This document shows, piece after piece, positions 24,361-35,389 of a stretch of DNA of 64,000 nucleotides. Origin of the DNA: Chlorops oryzae (Eukaryota; Arthropoda; Insecta; Diptera; Chloropidae); the NCBI GenBank assembly GCA_020466095.1, contig CM035807.1:52790752-52854751 (forward strand), in the 5' to 3' direction. Under the pieces are notes generated by a model that was not told the DNA's origin, did not search any database, and saw nothing but the letters and a program-made list of their open reading frames with translations. Within the stretch, counting starts at the first letter, position 1, and the number at the start of each line of letters is the position of its first letter. The translations under genes were made by a program, and so were the position numbers.

Positions 24361-27000
24361 TAATTCTTAAGTATAACTTAAGTATATATACAGAGGTATA
24401 CATAAATTGTTTTTTGATTACTCTCTTTAAGAAACTGGGCTGCTGAGGACTTATTACTGTCAAGCCGCATCCGTTGGTAGGATGAGTCTTGATCATGCAC
24501 GAGCGAGGCTACTCTGATGGTGATTAGGAGCATTGAGCGTTGAGCGTCTACGAGCGAGGTGCCTGAATCTGTATGATTCCTTAATTGGCGAAACATCTGA
24601 CATGCACGAGCGAGGTGCAGATAACAGAGTATCGGTGTTATATTTCCAAAACACTAGAAGCGGACGGAATGTCCTTTCTTCGTAACCGTGTTTGACATGT
24701 TGTATTGTTAGGGCCTCTTGCCAGCTTATTCGAGTGATTCCTTAGTTTCTCATTGTAGGATGATTTAAGGCGTACGATTTCGTCCTTAATAAGTGGGACT
24801 TGCAGATCGCGGTGAATGCTTTCATTGCGGATGTTCCATGCAGCACCTGTAATGATTCTAAGAATTTTCGATTGAGCTCTTTGGATTATTTCTATTGAGG
24901 ATGCGCAGGCATTTCCCCAGAACTGAATGCCATAAGACCAGATTGGCTTTACTACATTTTTATATAATAGAACTTTATACTCCATATTAAGAGGGGAGCG
25001 ATAGTTAAATATCCATTGAATTTTTGATGCTTTAAGTTTCAGGTTGGACCTCTTTGCTTCGGTGTGCTTTCGCCAAGTTAATCGTTTATCTGAGTGGACT
25101 CCTTAATAGATTACGCTATTTACTTGGTGGACGGAGACTCCTTTAAGGAGAATAGTAGGGCTCATACCTCTTCTACGCGTAAATGTAATGTGTTTATATT
25201 TACCTTCGTTTACATTAATTCGCCAGGTAGAGAGCCAATTTTCAATCGATTGCATATGCTCTTGAAGGCTTCTCGATGTTCGATATTGTCATTAGTGGGG
25301 ATGTCGGCTGTTAGAAGCAGGTAAAGAGAGAAGCCTAATACACTGTTTTGCGGGACTCCTGCTTTAATTTCAAATTTATCCGTTATAAATTCATTAACTC
25401 TTACTCTTAAAAAATCTTTTTTGGAGGTTTGATATAAGAATTTCGTGAAATTTTTGAGGGAGAAGAGACTTCATTTTAGCAATTAAACCCCCATGCCACA
25501 CTTTATGAAAAGCTTGAGCGATATCTAGGAATATTGCAGAACATTATTCTGTTTTATCGAAGGCGTTACGAATTTCAAGAGTTATTCGATTTACCTGTTC
25601 AATAGTTCCATGTTTTTTCCTAAAGCCAAATTGATGAGCAGGAATAAAAATATTCTCGTGAATGTATGGCGTTATTTTTATAGGAAGAGCTTTTTCAAAA
25701 AGCTAAAATAAGCAGGGGAGAAGGCTTATTGGGCGATATGAGCTGGCTGTCGTCGGGTCTTTGCCGGGCTTCAGTATCATCATGATGGCCGATTCTTTCC
25801 ATATCTCAGGGAAGTGGGAGAAGCTCACAATAGCATTAAAAAGCCGTGTTGCATACGTAAGAGCAATTTATGGCAATTCCTTGATCTTTTTTTGGGTTAT
25901 ATAGTCATAGCCAGGAGATCTTTTCTCGCAAAAATTTTCTTTAATTAAGCATTTTATTTCATTAGCATTAAATGTTATAGGGCTAATTTGGTTGTTCCCC
26001 TCGCAGAGGGGAAATCTATGACCAATTGGCGGTGGGTTTGGGAGAAACACTGAGCACATGCGTTGAGCAAAGACGGATGCTTTTTCTTAATCACTTTTTG
26101 CCCAATTTCCTCTTGAATCCCTTAAGGGAGATTAATGTTCTATGGGTGAATTTTTTATTTTTAAAGCTCGCCATAATGACTCTGTCGACGTGCTTATAGG
26201 TGCCAGATTTGAAATGAAATTATAGTTTTTCCTGTCTTGGTCTCTTTGAAGAGCGATTTTAAGTTGCTTTGAAGCTGTATTGGGTCCAGCCTTACTTCCA
26301 GGGGACCTATGTTGTTGCCATTCTCTTCTCAATCAACGGTTTTCTCGCAATAATCTTTCAATATGACTATTAGTATGATGAAAATTTCTAACGGCAGGCT
26401 CAAAGGTTTTTGGGGTAGAATGCTCCGTCGCTGAAGTTAATATTGAATTCAGGGCTGCTGCCGCTTTATCGATTTGACTTTCATTACATATTGCATATTC
26501 AGAGTGTATATGTGTTGTTCTTATGTTTTCTGAAATTTCGATTAGTAGAGGACAATGATCTGAAGACATTTCCTGGCAAATCGACGTTGAAATACGCGAA
26601 TTATCAAAGCCTCTTGAAATGGCAGAGTCTATGAGGTCTGGTATTTTATTTCGATCTCTTGGCCAATACGAGGTATGTCCGGGCGAAATATATCCTAGAG
26701 TACTGGAGCTCTTTATCAGTGTGTTGTATAATTGTCTACCCCTTGGAGAGACGAGGCGAGAGCCCCAATGGGTGCTAAAAAGTTTTTTCCAAGGGTGTTG
26801 AAAAATTCATTAAAGTGAATTTCGCTGACTGAGAATCGTGGAGGGCAATATATTGCTGACAAAAATGAAATTTGCACCACAATTTTCAATAGAAACTGAA
26901 GTCGCTTGGAAGTAATTTTTTGCGAAAGGTTCTTGTACTCGTATTATTTTATATGAACATAATGTAATATTCATTTTTACCAAACAAATAATTTTAGAAA
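24361..27000 (-). pseudogene. Jockey-like LINE ORF2, copy 2 (endonuclease to C-terminus)
   Basis: This is a longer copy of the LINE at 3541-5340. From high to low coordinates it holds: endonuclease pieces (27000-26570, with VQEPFAKNYF, ending in SSDHCPLLIEIS at about 26565); the linker (26332-26132); the RT N-terminal region (26059-25868, VFLPNPPPIG, SPGYDYIT); degenerate RT; then WSYGIQFWGNA and the C-terminal frame 24985-24638, ending about 24638. The catalytic FVDD segment present in copy 1 is deleted around 25275. Multiple frameshifts are present. The 3' untranslated stretch is 70-80 bases longer than in copy 1. Confidence 0.8.
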
Positions 27001-28862
27001 TCAAACCTAGACGCTTAAAAGAAAATGAAATTAATGCATATTAGTTGATTGAGCAAGAAAAGTATGCCCTCGTGGTACCAAGTACCTTAAAAATGTATTC
27101 AATAGCTTATACAACACTGTTATATTCCTCTTTCAAACTGTTATACTCAGCTGTCATGTTTCTCACGCGCAGGAAATATTCAATTTTTCGAACTCGTACC
27201 TGTGCTTGACCATGCAGAAAGTTGATTGAACGATGTTCCATATATTTTCATGTGTTGAACGTTTGCAGGAATTCTCGTTACGCAGCTCCTGCACAATTTG
27301 AATTCAGGCTTTAGTTTTGTGCGAATCTTGGAACAGTCAGAACCTAACTCCATAGATAAAGACATATATAAATATGTTCTTGATCAGGATCAAAAACTTA
27401 ATATATTTAGAGTTGTCCGTGTTTCCGTCTGCCCGTCTGTCGTCTGACCATCTGACCGTCTGTCCGTTCGTCTGTGGACGGATCTCCTTCGAAACGGCTG
27501 GACCAACCAAGTACAAATTGGGCACACAAGTAAACCGGGATCCGAGTATGATCCGTAAATATGGGAGACATGCGCCTACTACCACGCCCTCAAATGAATT
27601 TAATGTGTTTTCAGTAAAATGCTTATTACTTGCCAACCACTCAAAACATTTCATTGATATGTGGTGTACTGGTAAACTACAAAAAGGGACATATCCTGGG
27701 AAAACTAGACTCCGTCTTTCTCGAGCCATGCCCTCAAATAAGCCCACAAATAAGGGTTTATCGTAACATGTGAAGTAAAACGCTTAGAAGCTTCAAATTC
27801 GAAACATAGGTTGACCATGGCAAATAAAAGGCGTTGGAAAAAAAATTATGTAGCCCGCCCACTGGCACTCCCGCAAATGGAGATTTTTCATTACTTACGA
27901 AGCATAAGGCGTAGAACGAGCACGTTCTGCCAACTGTCAAGCTCGAAAAAAATTAATTTTGTGTATCTTTCGTACGGAAATGCAAAACATGTTGTCAAAA
28001 GCGGGACGCTGGGTATTTCAAAGTTGGGCTTGATCTACTTTAGCTTTCTTACGTGTTTTTGTGTGCCGTAGTTATAAAACCTACTCAGCAATTCGTGGAA
28101 ATAATATAAAATAATTGGCAAATACTCCAGTGTTCCCATTTTAATAGTTGTACTTTGAGTGAAATTTTTCATGATTTCCGCTAAGAAAATTCAAAATTTG
28201 AGACAACTGACCTTAAAAAGGCCATGCGGCTTTCGCCATACAGACAAAAACCACTGAAACTAAGGGCCAATATTACCAATTACACTTAAGGTATTTCAAA
28301 GTCGGGCTTTAACTTCCTAAGCTTTCTGACTTATTAATATTAATTATGTGAATTGTGCTTAGTGTTTAAGAATGCATATGCATAAGGAAGCAACTTTGAC
28401 TTTATGCCATTAATTTTCAAAAAATTTCTCTATCAAATCCTCCGCATAATGGCATTTTTCACGTCACTACTGCTACAAATGAAAGGTCTTTCTTAACATT
28501 GCAGCGCACAGTGAGGAACTTGTGGAAAAAGAACACTATTTCCAGTAATGCTATTCAAAAATATAAGGATGTAGTTTGATAGGGGACAGTTTGACTACGA
28601 GAAATCTGAAATTGGTTTTCCTAAAATGAAATATTTTGCCATCGAAAGAGTTATGCAAATTTAGCTGAAAATTGAAGGGCAAAAAGTAATGAAAATTTTC
28701 ATGTAATTTAGTAACGTTGTCGGCATTTGCGCGACGCGATGATAAATTTAATAGCTTTTAAAGTCAAAATCTAATCGGCCTTCTTGGCGCTTATAGTTTA
28801 AAAAATAAATTTTTTTTCTTTTGATTTTCACTGAAATTGACATATTTTGTTGTTTTCGATTA
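27001..28862. other. Region without recognisable gene
   Basis: It contains a pyrimidine-rich GTCT/GTCC simple repeat at 27415-27475 of the type found in interspersed fly repeats. It also holds two diverged direct repeats around 28010-28056 and 28288-28330 (GTATTTCAAAGT.GGGCTT). Open frames here are repeat-derived and I do not support a gene. Confidence 0.45.
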
Positions 28863-29025
28863 AATGCGTAACGGCGACGCGCGTCTTAGCGGGTGCGATC
28901 ATAGACTGTGCCGTCGTCGCTGCAGGTCGAACTGTTGAACGCGAGAGAGCAAAGGGTTTCGTTAAATCGGTATGATGAAGGGCTCGCCCCCATAGCGGCT
29001 ACGGCTACGGCGAAAACCGGACAAA
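28863..29025. repeat. GC-rich dispersed repeat, copy 1
   Basis: About 160 bases match 35222-35384 closely, from GCGTAACGGCGA through GACTGTGCCGTCGTCGCTG to GGGCTCGCCCCCATAGCG. It is strikingly richer in CpG than its surroundings. In the second copy it adjoins an LTR-end-like sequence, so it may be part of an LTR read on the minus strand. Confidence 0.6.
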
Positions 29026-29185
29026 CTGCCTGCCTTGCGCTACGCAATAAGTATTTCCTACTCCTGGCTGCGCACCTCCTGGACAAGGATCATATCGAAT
29101 GTTAGAGGGACCTGCCAGCCCCAGTTGCTTGGTTGGGGCAGAAAAGACGTTGAAGTATATAAGTGAGCAGATGGTCAACAATAAA

Positions 29186-29298
29186 CAAAGAAGAGAGGGA
29201 GGGGGGATGTTGCGATAATGTTCGAGCGACGGTGAGCCGTGACGCTCCGATGATGATACGTGGAGCGTATCAGAAAGCGAAGGTGGCGTCAGTGGCAC
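29186..29298 (+). mobile_element. Possible polypurine tract and LTR start of a plus-strand LTR element
   Basis: A purine tract (AAAGAAGAGAGGGAGGGGGG) is followed directly by TGTTGCGATAATGTTCG, which looks like a 3' LTR start. Upstream at about 29155 is a TATATAAG box. The LTR-like sequence is cut off at about 29290, where minus-strand BEL coding sequence begins. No second copy is present to prove it. Confidence 0.35.
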
Positions 29299-30620
29299 CT
29301 CCGCTCCCCTGATGACAGAGGAAAGCCCTCCGTCTGGATCAAAAGCTTGGGAAGATGATTCATAACTTCTTGCCCCGAAATGGCCTCGAGCAGCTCGTGG
29401 AGCAGTTCGTGATTGAAATATTTTTGGATGCGAAACGTCGTTTGGGGATGAACTTCTTCGCCGCAGAGATCCACCGTATAAGCGTATGGATAATTGGGAA
29501 ACTCCTCCTGTTCCCGGAATGATTTGAGCAATACGTGAAGTAACTCATGATTGCCTCCGGAAGAGACGTGCGTCGTAAACGCTTCGATGGTTTTGCTGGC
29601 GATAGGCCCACTCAAAAGCCATCCGATAAGAGAATATGGTGCAAGAAAACTGCCTCCGATATTTAATCCGACTCCAGAATACAACGATGCAGGCAGAACA
29701 CTGGAGACGAAGATCGTGTCGATTCGGCCAGGATTCGTAAAATGTGGATCGGCGAGCTCACGCGATAAAACGTGTCCAGGATTCCTATTGGAGCCCCTTT
29801 TGGCTGGAAGCCGGATTGTCAGGTTTGGGAGTAGAACGGCGTCGATCTCATGCTTGCACGAGGAGCGTGGCGACGCGCGAGTGAGCGCACACTTTTTTTT
29901 CACTACTTGATGACTTGTGTGATGTTGGTAAATTTAACTGCGTCTGCAATTGCTGAGTAGTAAATATCCTTTGCGGGCCCTGATCTAAGAGCGAGACATG
30001 TGTGATAGCCGTGGGCAAACGCACCTGAGTTTGGCTGTCGCAGACAATCGCGTGTGCCGTTGACGTGGGGGGGATGCTCAAGGAATTCGAAATCTTCGGT
30101 TGCGCAAAAATATACGCCGGTTGGCTCGTCGGTCACGGGCCCATCTCAAGGGAATATGTAAATGGGGGTGAACAAACTTGGCCATCCGGTGTTGCAGTAG
30201 CATTTGGCAAATGCAGCAAGGTATGATGTCGTTGTTGGCACTTCGCGCAGCGAATGGTACTATTGCACTTTGCCTTTAGATGACCGGCCGGGAGACAGTT
30301 TAGACATCGATTATGCTGCGAAACAGCTTAAACACGTTTGTCGACCGACATAACTTGGAGTTGTTGGCATTCGTCCAAAGCGATCCGAGCACGTGCGACG
30401 AGTCTAACACTTCATTCACCTTTTTCACAAGTTACACTGAAGGCATTGTTGACGCGTTGCCAAGCGGTCTTGATGTCCTCCGCAACGATCTCCATCAGCG
30501 ACTCTGTCGAAGTCCTTGGATCACAATCAGCCGCATTAAGGCACAAGCCTTTGATATCCTTTAGCTGGAAGTTGAAATTACAATTGGACGCCATGATGAT
30601 TGCACAAAATTATATGCGTC
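29289..30620 (-). pseudogene. BEL/Pao gag-protease remnant
   Basis: A Gag start (30594, MASNCNFNFQLKDIKG) is followed after a frame change by zinc knuckles (about 30300-30200: CLNCLPAGHLKAKC, then CAKCQQRHHTLLH), the classic BEL/Pao pair. A protease-like region comes next (29903-29289, LADPHFTNPGRIDTIF, GWLLSGPI). The Gag is far shorter than the several hundred residues usual in the family, so an internal deletion is likely. The protease C-terminal part contains a near-duplicate helix (NHELLHVLL and NHELLHELL). It is truncated before RT. Confidence 0.75.
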
Positions 30621-31296
30621 TTAATTTCGTTAAATTGTATCACGGTGACCACTGCCGGTCGTAGCCCACTTGAAAATTAAAAACTTAATTTTCACAATCG
30701 ATGTAATCTGATCGTTTCCGTAAGAGTCGAGGTTGAACAAATTTTCGGTCAATGCCTGTCATAGCGCACTGCAAATGTAGTCCTACACCTTTGGAACTGC
30801 CCGCAAGCCTCCTGCAACCCCAAACTCAATGAAAATAAATCAAATCGTTTCAATATGGGGCATTCCACGCGAAGCGGGCAACGAAAAAAAGGTGATGTTC
30901 TGAAAATCGTTCATATTCGGCTCAATTGTACCTCTATGGGATATGAATTAGGGGGCAAAAAATTTTGGCTGAAAATCCGTTAGTTTTGAAAATATAGTCT
31001 TCTAAACATTGCCGCACATGAAAATAAGGTTTTGTTTGAATGCAAATATTCTAACTAAATTTTTTTTTCTCAAAAATAAATAGTAGTGATTTGTATAGAA
31101 AATTTAACAAATATTTTAATAATAAGAATAAAATCACAAATATAATTTTTTTTTCAGTGTAAAATCAGAGATAAAAATTTCAAAGCAAAATCTAAACAAC
31201 TTAGCCTTTTTTAATTTTTTTTTAAATTTTTTGTATTAAAGCCCAAAATGCTAAGAACATACTGTATAAGTTTAATAATGGGCCCAAAAGTGGTTT

Positions 31297-31498
31297 GGGA
31301 GCTAGAGCACTTAAAGCACACACGCATCGCCCTAAAATGGTACGTTGCGCTTATGCTTTGCGATGTTTACAGCAATAAACAATCATAAGCGCCATCTCTA
31401 GGAATCGAAAGTAATTACTTTTATACTGAAAAACAATGGGAAGTATATTGTTCATTCATAATAAGCGATGCGTGTGTGCTTTAAGTGCTCTAGCTCCC
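31297..31498 (+). mobile_element. 202-bp MITE, first copy
   Basis: Terminal inverted repeats of about 34 bases start GGGAGCTAGAGCACTTAAAG and include GCACACACGCATCGC. No open frame is present. It forms the inner end of the left palindrome arm. Confidence 0.8.
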
Positions 31499-31855
31499 AT
31501 TATGAATTAGGGGGCAAAAAATTTTGGCTGAACATCCGTTAGTTTTGAAAATATAGTCTTCTAAACATTGCCGCACATGAAAATAAGGTTTTGTTTGAAT
31601 GCAAATATTCTAACTAAAGTTTTTTTTCTCAAAAATAAATAGTAGTGATTTGTATAGAAAATTTAACAAACATTTTAATAATAAGAATAAAATCACAAAT
31701 ATAATTTTTTTTTCAGTGTAAAATCAGAGATAAAAATTTCAAAGCAAAATCTAAACAACTTAGCCTTTTTTAATTTTTTTTTAAATTTTTTGTATTAAAG
31801 CCCAAAATGCTAAGAACATACTGTATAAGTTTAATAATGGGCCCAAAAGTGGTTT

Positions 31856-32057
31856 GGGAGCTAGAGCACTTAAAGCACACACGCATCGCTTATTATGAAT
31901 GAACAATATACTTCCCATTGTTTTTCAGTATAAAACTAATTACTTTCGATTCCTAGAGATGGCGCTTATGATTGTTTATTGCTGTAAACATCGCAAAGCA
32001 TAAGCGCAACGTACCATTTTAGGGCGATGCGTGTGTGCTTTAAGTGCTCTAGCTCCC
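31856..32057 (-). mobile_element. 202-bp MITE, second copy in inverse orientation
   Basis: Reverse complement of 31297-31498 with about one substitution in the interior (the ACTAATTACTTTCG segment). Two inverted copies bracket the 357-bp spacer. Recombination between them could have inverted or duplicated that segment. Confidence 0.8.
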
Positions 32058-32501
32058 AAACCACTTTTGGGCCCATTATAAAACTTATACAGTATGTTCT
32101 TAGCATTTTGGGCTTTAATACAAAAAATTTAAAAAAAAATTAAAAAAGGCTAAGTTGTTTAGATTTTGCTTTGAAATTTTTATCTCTGATTTTACACTGA
32201 AAAAAAAATTATATTTGTGATTTTATTCTTATTATTAAAATATTTGTTAAATTTTCTATACAAATCACTACTATTTATTTTTGAGAAAAAAAAATTTAGT
32301 TAGAATATTTGCATTTAAACAAAACCTTATTTTCATGTGCGGCAATGTTTAGAAGACTATATTTTCAAAACTAACGGATTTTCAGCCAAAATTTTTTGCC
32401 CCCTAATTCATATCCCATAGAGGTACAATTGAGCCGAATATGAACGATTTTCAGAACATCACCTTTTTTTCGTTGCCCGCTTCGCGTGGAATGCCCCATA
32501 T

Positions 32502-32838
32502 GTTAAAGAAAATCGAAATAAACTCCATATACGAGTATGTTTACTTGTTCGCCAAAATTTTCTGAAATTAATTTCTTTCAATCATAATACTGTCATGCAA
32601 AAACTATTAGCAGAGCGCAAGCATCGCAGCATATATTTATGTGATGTTGTATGCCTATATGCACAGAGACGTTACAGACCATCAAACAACGGAGCCGATA
32701 TAGAAACATCCCTTGCAATTCTTATGGCCCTTGTCTCGAGAATGCGCGCTCGATCGGTAATGTTCGATATGCGGTCGCTACAGCTTAACGCGATTGATAA
32801 AAAATTTCGGCACACGATGGCGAAACTGACCTACGCCA
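32502..32838. other. Spacer between two repeats
   Basis: A plus-strand open frame starts at 32595 (MQKLLAERKHRSIYL) but matches no family I know and runs into the TA-flanked MITE. I do not call a gene. Confidence 0.4.
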
Positions 32839-32840
32839 TA

Positions 32841-33798
32841 GGGGAGCGGGGGCATGTTGTAACACTTTTTGGTCTCTTGGCTATGAAAGCTTACTTGTTT
32901 GGTATTAAGGAAATCTAGCAGTACTATTCCAATTAACAGCTATTCAACTATCAATTTCAAATAAAATTGTAGTCAAATTTATAACGACTTTTTGTAGAAA
33001 CGGCTTTGATGAAAAATTGATGAGTTTTACAACTTACCCCATGATTGGGGCTAGTTCTAACGGGCTGGGGGCAAATTGTAACACCAGGAATTTAAAACCG
33101 TTTTAATGTTTTAAAAAGATTTATATAGCATAAAAACTTCAGACACGCCCAAACAGGTTTAAACTTTTAAGTTTTATTTGAAATCGAACAGAAAAATATA
33201 CAAAGCTAATTAAAAGTTAACAAAAACATATTCATTGTTTATTGAAAGTATTTAGGATTTTAAACCTTAGGCACTTTACGACAAACTTAGACTTTTATAT
33301 TTAATTCTTTGGTGATCTTATAGAAAAATATTTTAAAAAATAACAAAAACATTCTTTCTTCAACCAAAAAGGAACTTTAGGCTCACAGCTATTTATATTA
33401 ACATGTTACAACTAGCCCCGTAAAAGTGTTACAACAGGAAGGGTTTTTTGAAATAACTTCTATTAAAAAAGCCCCCTTACTTAACGTAAAATTACAGTTA
33501 ACTATAATCAAACTAAGGACATGTTTAGTATATTTGTAAAAATCAACAACTGCTAAGCTATTTGAAATAAACGCAAATCAATTTCTAAAACACAAAAAAA
33601 AATCCATTACCTTGCTTTTTCGGAGCGCCCGCACAGCACCGCTTCGTACGCCGTCCGACGAGATGCTGACCGCGCTTATGTGATGCACTGCATATTAAAT
33701 AGCAGGTTAGGTTGAAAACCAAACAAATATTCTTTTATTGTGTAGGTCAAAAATGCTTGTTACTACTTGCTCCTGTTACAACTAGCCCCCCGCTCCCC
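32841..33798. mobile_element. 958-bp TA-flanked MITE (Tc1/mariner/pogo type)
   Basis: Termini are inverted repeats: GGGGAGCGGGGGCATGTTGT at the left and, as reverse complement, GGGGAGCGGGGGGCTAGTTG at the right. Each is flanked directly by TA (32839-32840 and 33799-33800), the signature of this superfamily. Subterminal copies of GTTACAACTAGCCCC and its relatives occur at about 33040-33090 and 33400-33440. It has no transposase, so it is non-autonomous. Confidence 0.75.
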
Positions 33799-34096
33799 TA
33801 TGTATGGTTGTATGCATACACATATATCTGCACGCATGAAAACCAAGAGCGGTTGATATATGGAGCAAAGAAAAAAACCCGATTCGCCAAGATTTTGAGA
33901 GAACCAAAAAAGAAAAAACTATTTTGCTAGCTGGCCGACTCCCTCTCTTCGTTCTCAACTGAAAAGAACGAGGAAACGAAAATAAGTTTGCGATTTGTCT
34001 GGCTTTTAAGTTGTTGTTGTCACACTATTTGCCTTGCAAAAAACCACCGCTCACACCAACTGGCAAATGGGTACGCTGCCAATTTGAACTATTAAG
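33799..34096. other. Spacer
   Basis: I see nothing beyond AT-rich sequence and a small hairpin (CGTTCT...AGAACG near 33951-33972). Confidence 0.4.
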
Positions 34097-34875
34097 CAGC
34101 GATGCCAACTTAGTGCTTTTCGCACTAGATCTCGCGGTTTTGAGAGGCCCGCAGCGCGAAAACTTTTATTAAGCGCTAAACTATTTTAAACGCGAAATCT
34201 AACGCTTTTTCGTTGCGTTCATTAAAGTTTTCAAAGTAGTTATTCCATCAATTTTTAACATTGTGTTAACTTAAGCCAAGTATTGATTCCTAGCACAACA
34301 TCTGTAAGATGAACCAATGATGAAATCTGGCAGCTTTAATTTTGTGAACGCGCTTAGACCAAATAGTATAGGTATTAATTTATTATTATTATTAATCTAT
34401 ACTCTTGTTTTAGACTAGAGAAATATTGTGCGTGACTATTTTGTAATATGGAATGGCATATGGGAAAGAAGGAGATGGTTGTTCGGTGCCTTACTCGCAT
34501 CGTTTTTAATCTAAACGCAGACTTTTACGATGGATATTTAAGGTCGTTTTGTCATCCTATTTTGAAGCTCGATCTGCCAAATAAATTTTTATGAACCAAA
34601 TTTGTACGAAATTATCATCAAAATAATATAACTCAAAGATAAAAAAAAGGGACAAAACGGCCCGTAATCAATTATTTTATAATAAATATTTTTTAAACCA
34701 CATAAAAATATATGTTCTATTTAGAAAAACAACACATGCCCTTCCAAAAACGTTTTCTTTTGGTTGATTTAGCGCCTTTTAAAATTTGAAATTGGGAATC
34801 ATTGATTTTCGGTGCTTTTGACCGCGTTTTCAAAATTAATTGGCGCTTTTTGCTTCTGAGGAGTTGGCAACACTG
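34097..34875. mobile_element. 779-bp hAT-type MITE
   Basis: Ends are CAGCGATGCCAACT and (reverse complement of the right end) CAGTGTTGCCAACT, which fit hAT termini. Eight-base flanks CTATTAAG (34089-34096) and ATATTACG (34876-34883) agree at six positions, consistent with an aged hAT target duplication. Subterminal GCGCTTTT-like motifs recur inside both ends. There is no coding capacity. Confidence 0.7.
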
Positions 34876-35039
34876 ATATTACGTCAGAGAGAGACAGAGT
34901 CTGTACATTTCAATGCATAGGCTTCACGTGTTCTGGAACTGTGATTCGATGCCCTTGGGAATGTAACAGCAGGACGGTTGAAGGTCGTAGCGCGTGGACG
35001 GACTCTCTGAACTGAATATTGCACCAGAGCTGATTCCAG

Positions 35040-35384
35040 GCTCCTGGCACGGGATCGCCAAATTTTAATGTCAGGGACAATTAAGAGCTAACGTACCTTG
35101 GCTTTATGCAAATGGAGTGGAGAAGCCGTCTTTGGGTTTTCTTTCCTCGTGTTAAGTTTACGCGACGCGATTTATAATTAAAATTTGTTTTTTTTTTCGT
35201 GGTTCGATTATGGTTTGCGATTGAATGCGTAACGGCGAGGCGCGTCTTAGCGGTTGCGATCGTAGACTGTGCCGTCGTCGCTGGAGGTCGTACTGTTGAA
35301 CGCGAGAGAGCAAAGAGTTTCGTAAAATCGATTCGATTAAGGGCTCGCCCCCATAGCGACTACGGCTACGGCGAGAAACGGACA
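35040..35384 (-). repeat. LTR-end-like sequence with second copy of the GC-rich repeat
   Basis: 35222-35384 repeats 28863-29025. On the minus strand the sequence continues to ACATTAAAATT followed by TGGCGATCCCGTGCC (about 35060-35045), which looks like an LTR end plus a tRNA primer-binding site. No element body follows at lower coordinates, so it would be a truncated or solo remnant. Placement as an LTR is tentative. Confidence 0.4.
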
Positions 35385-35389
35385 GGAGG

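Larger units (their letters stand above)
30853..32501. repeat. 1,649-bp nested palindromic foldback element
   Basis: Arms 30853-31498 and 31856-32501 (646 bases each) are near-perfect reverse complements; all paired positions sum to 63354. Ends read ATATGGGGCATTCCACGCG. Each arm consists of a 444-bp outer part plus a 202-bp inner MITE. The 357-bp spacer (31499-31855) is a direct copy of the inner 355 bases of the left outer arm (30942-31296). There is no transposase. The arms differ by only a handful of bases, indicating a recent origin or gene conversion. A four-base ATAT flanks both ends but is part of the palindrome, so the target duplication is uncertain. Confidence 0.9.

Noticed and set aside
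27337..27766. Overlapping frames on both strands as a coding gene
   Set aside because: Driven by a GTCT/GTCC simple repeat.
28863..29025. Possible rRNA fragment because of high GC
   Set aside because: I could not match it to conserved rRNA core segments; a paired dispersed repeat explains it better.
32595..32918. 107-codon plus-strand frame
   Set aside because: Its last 25 codons are MITE end and the rest has no recognisable domain; no splice or promoter support.
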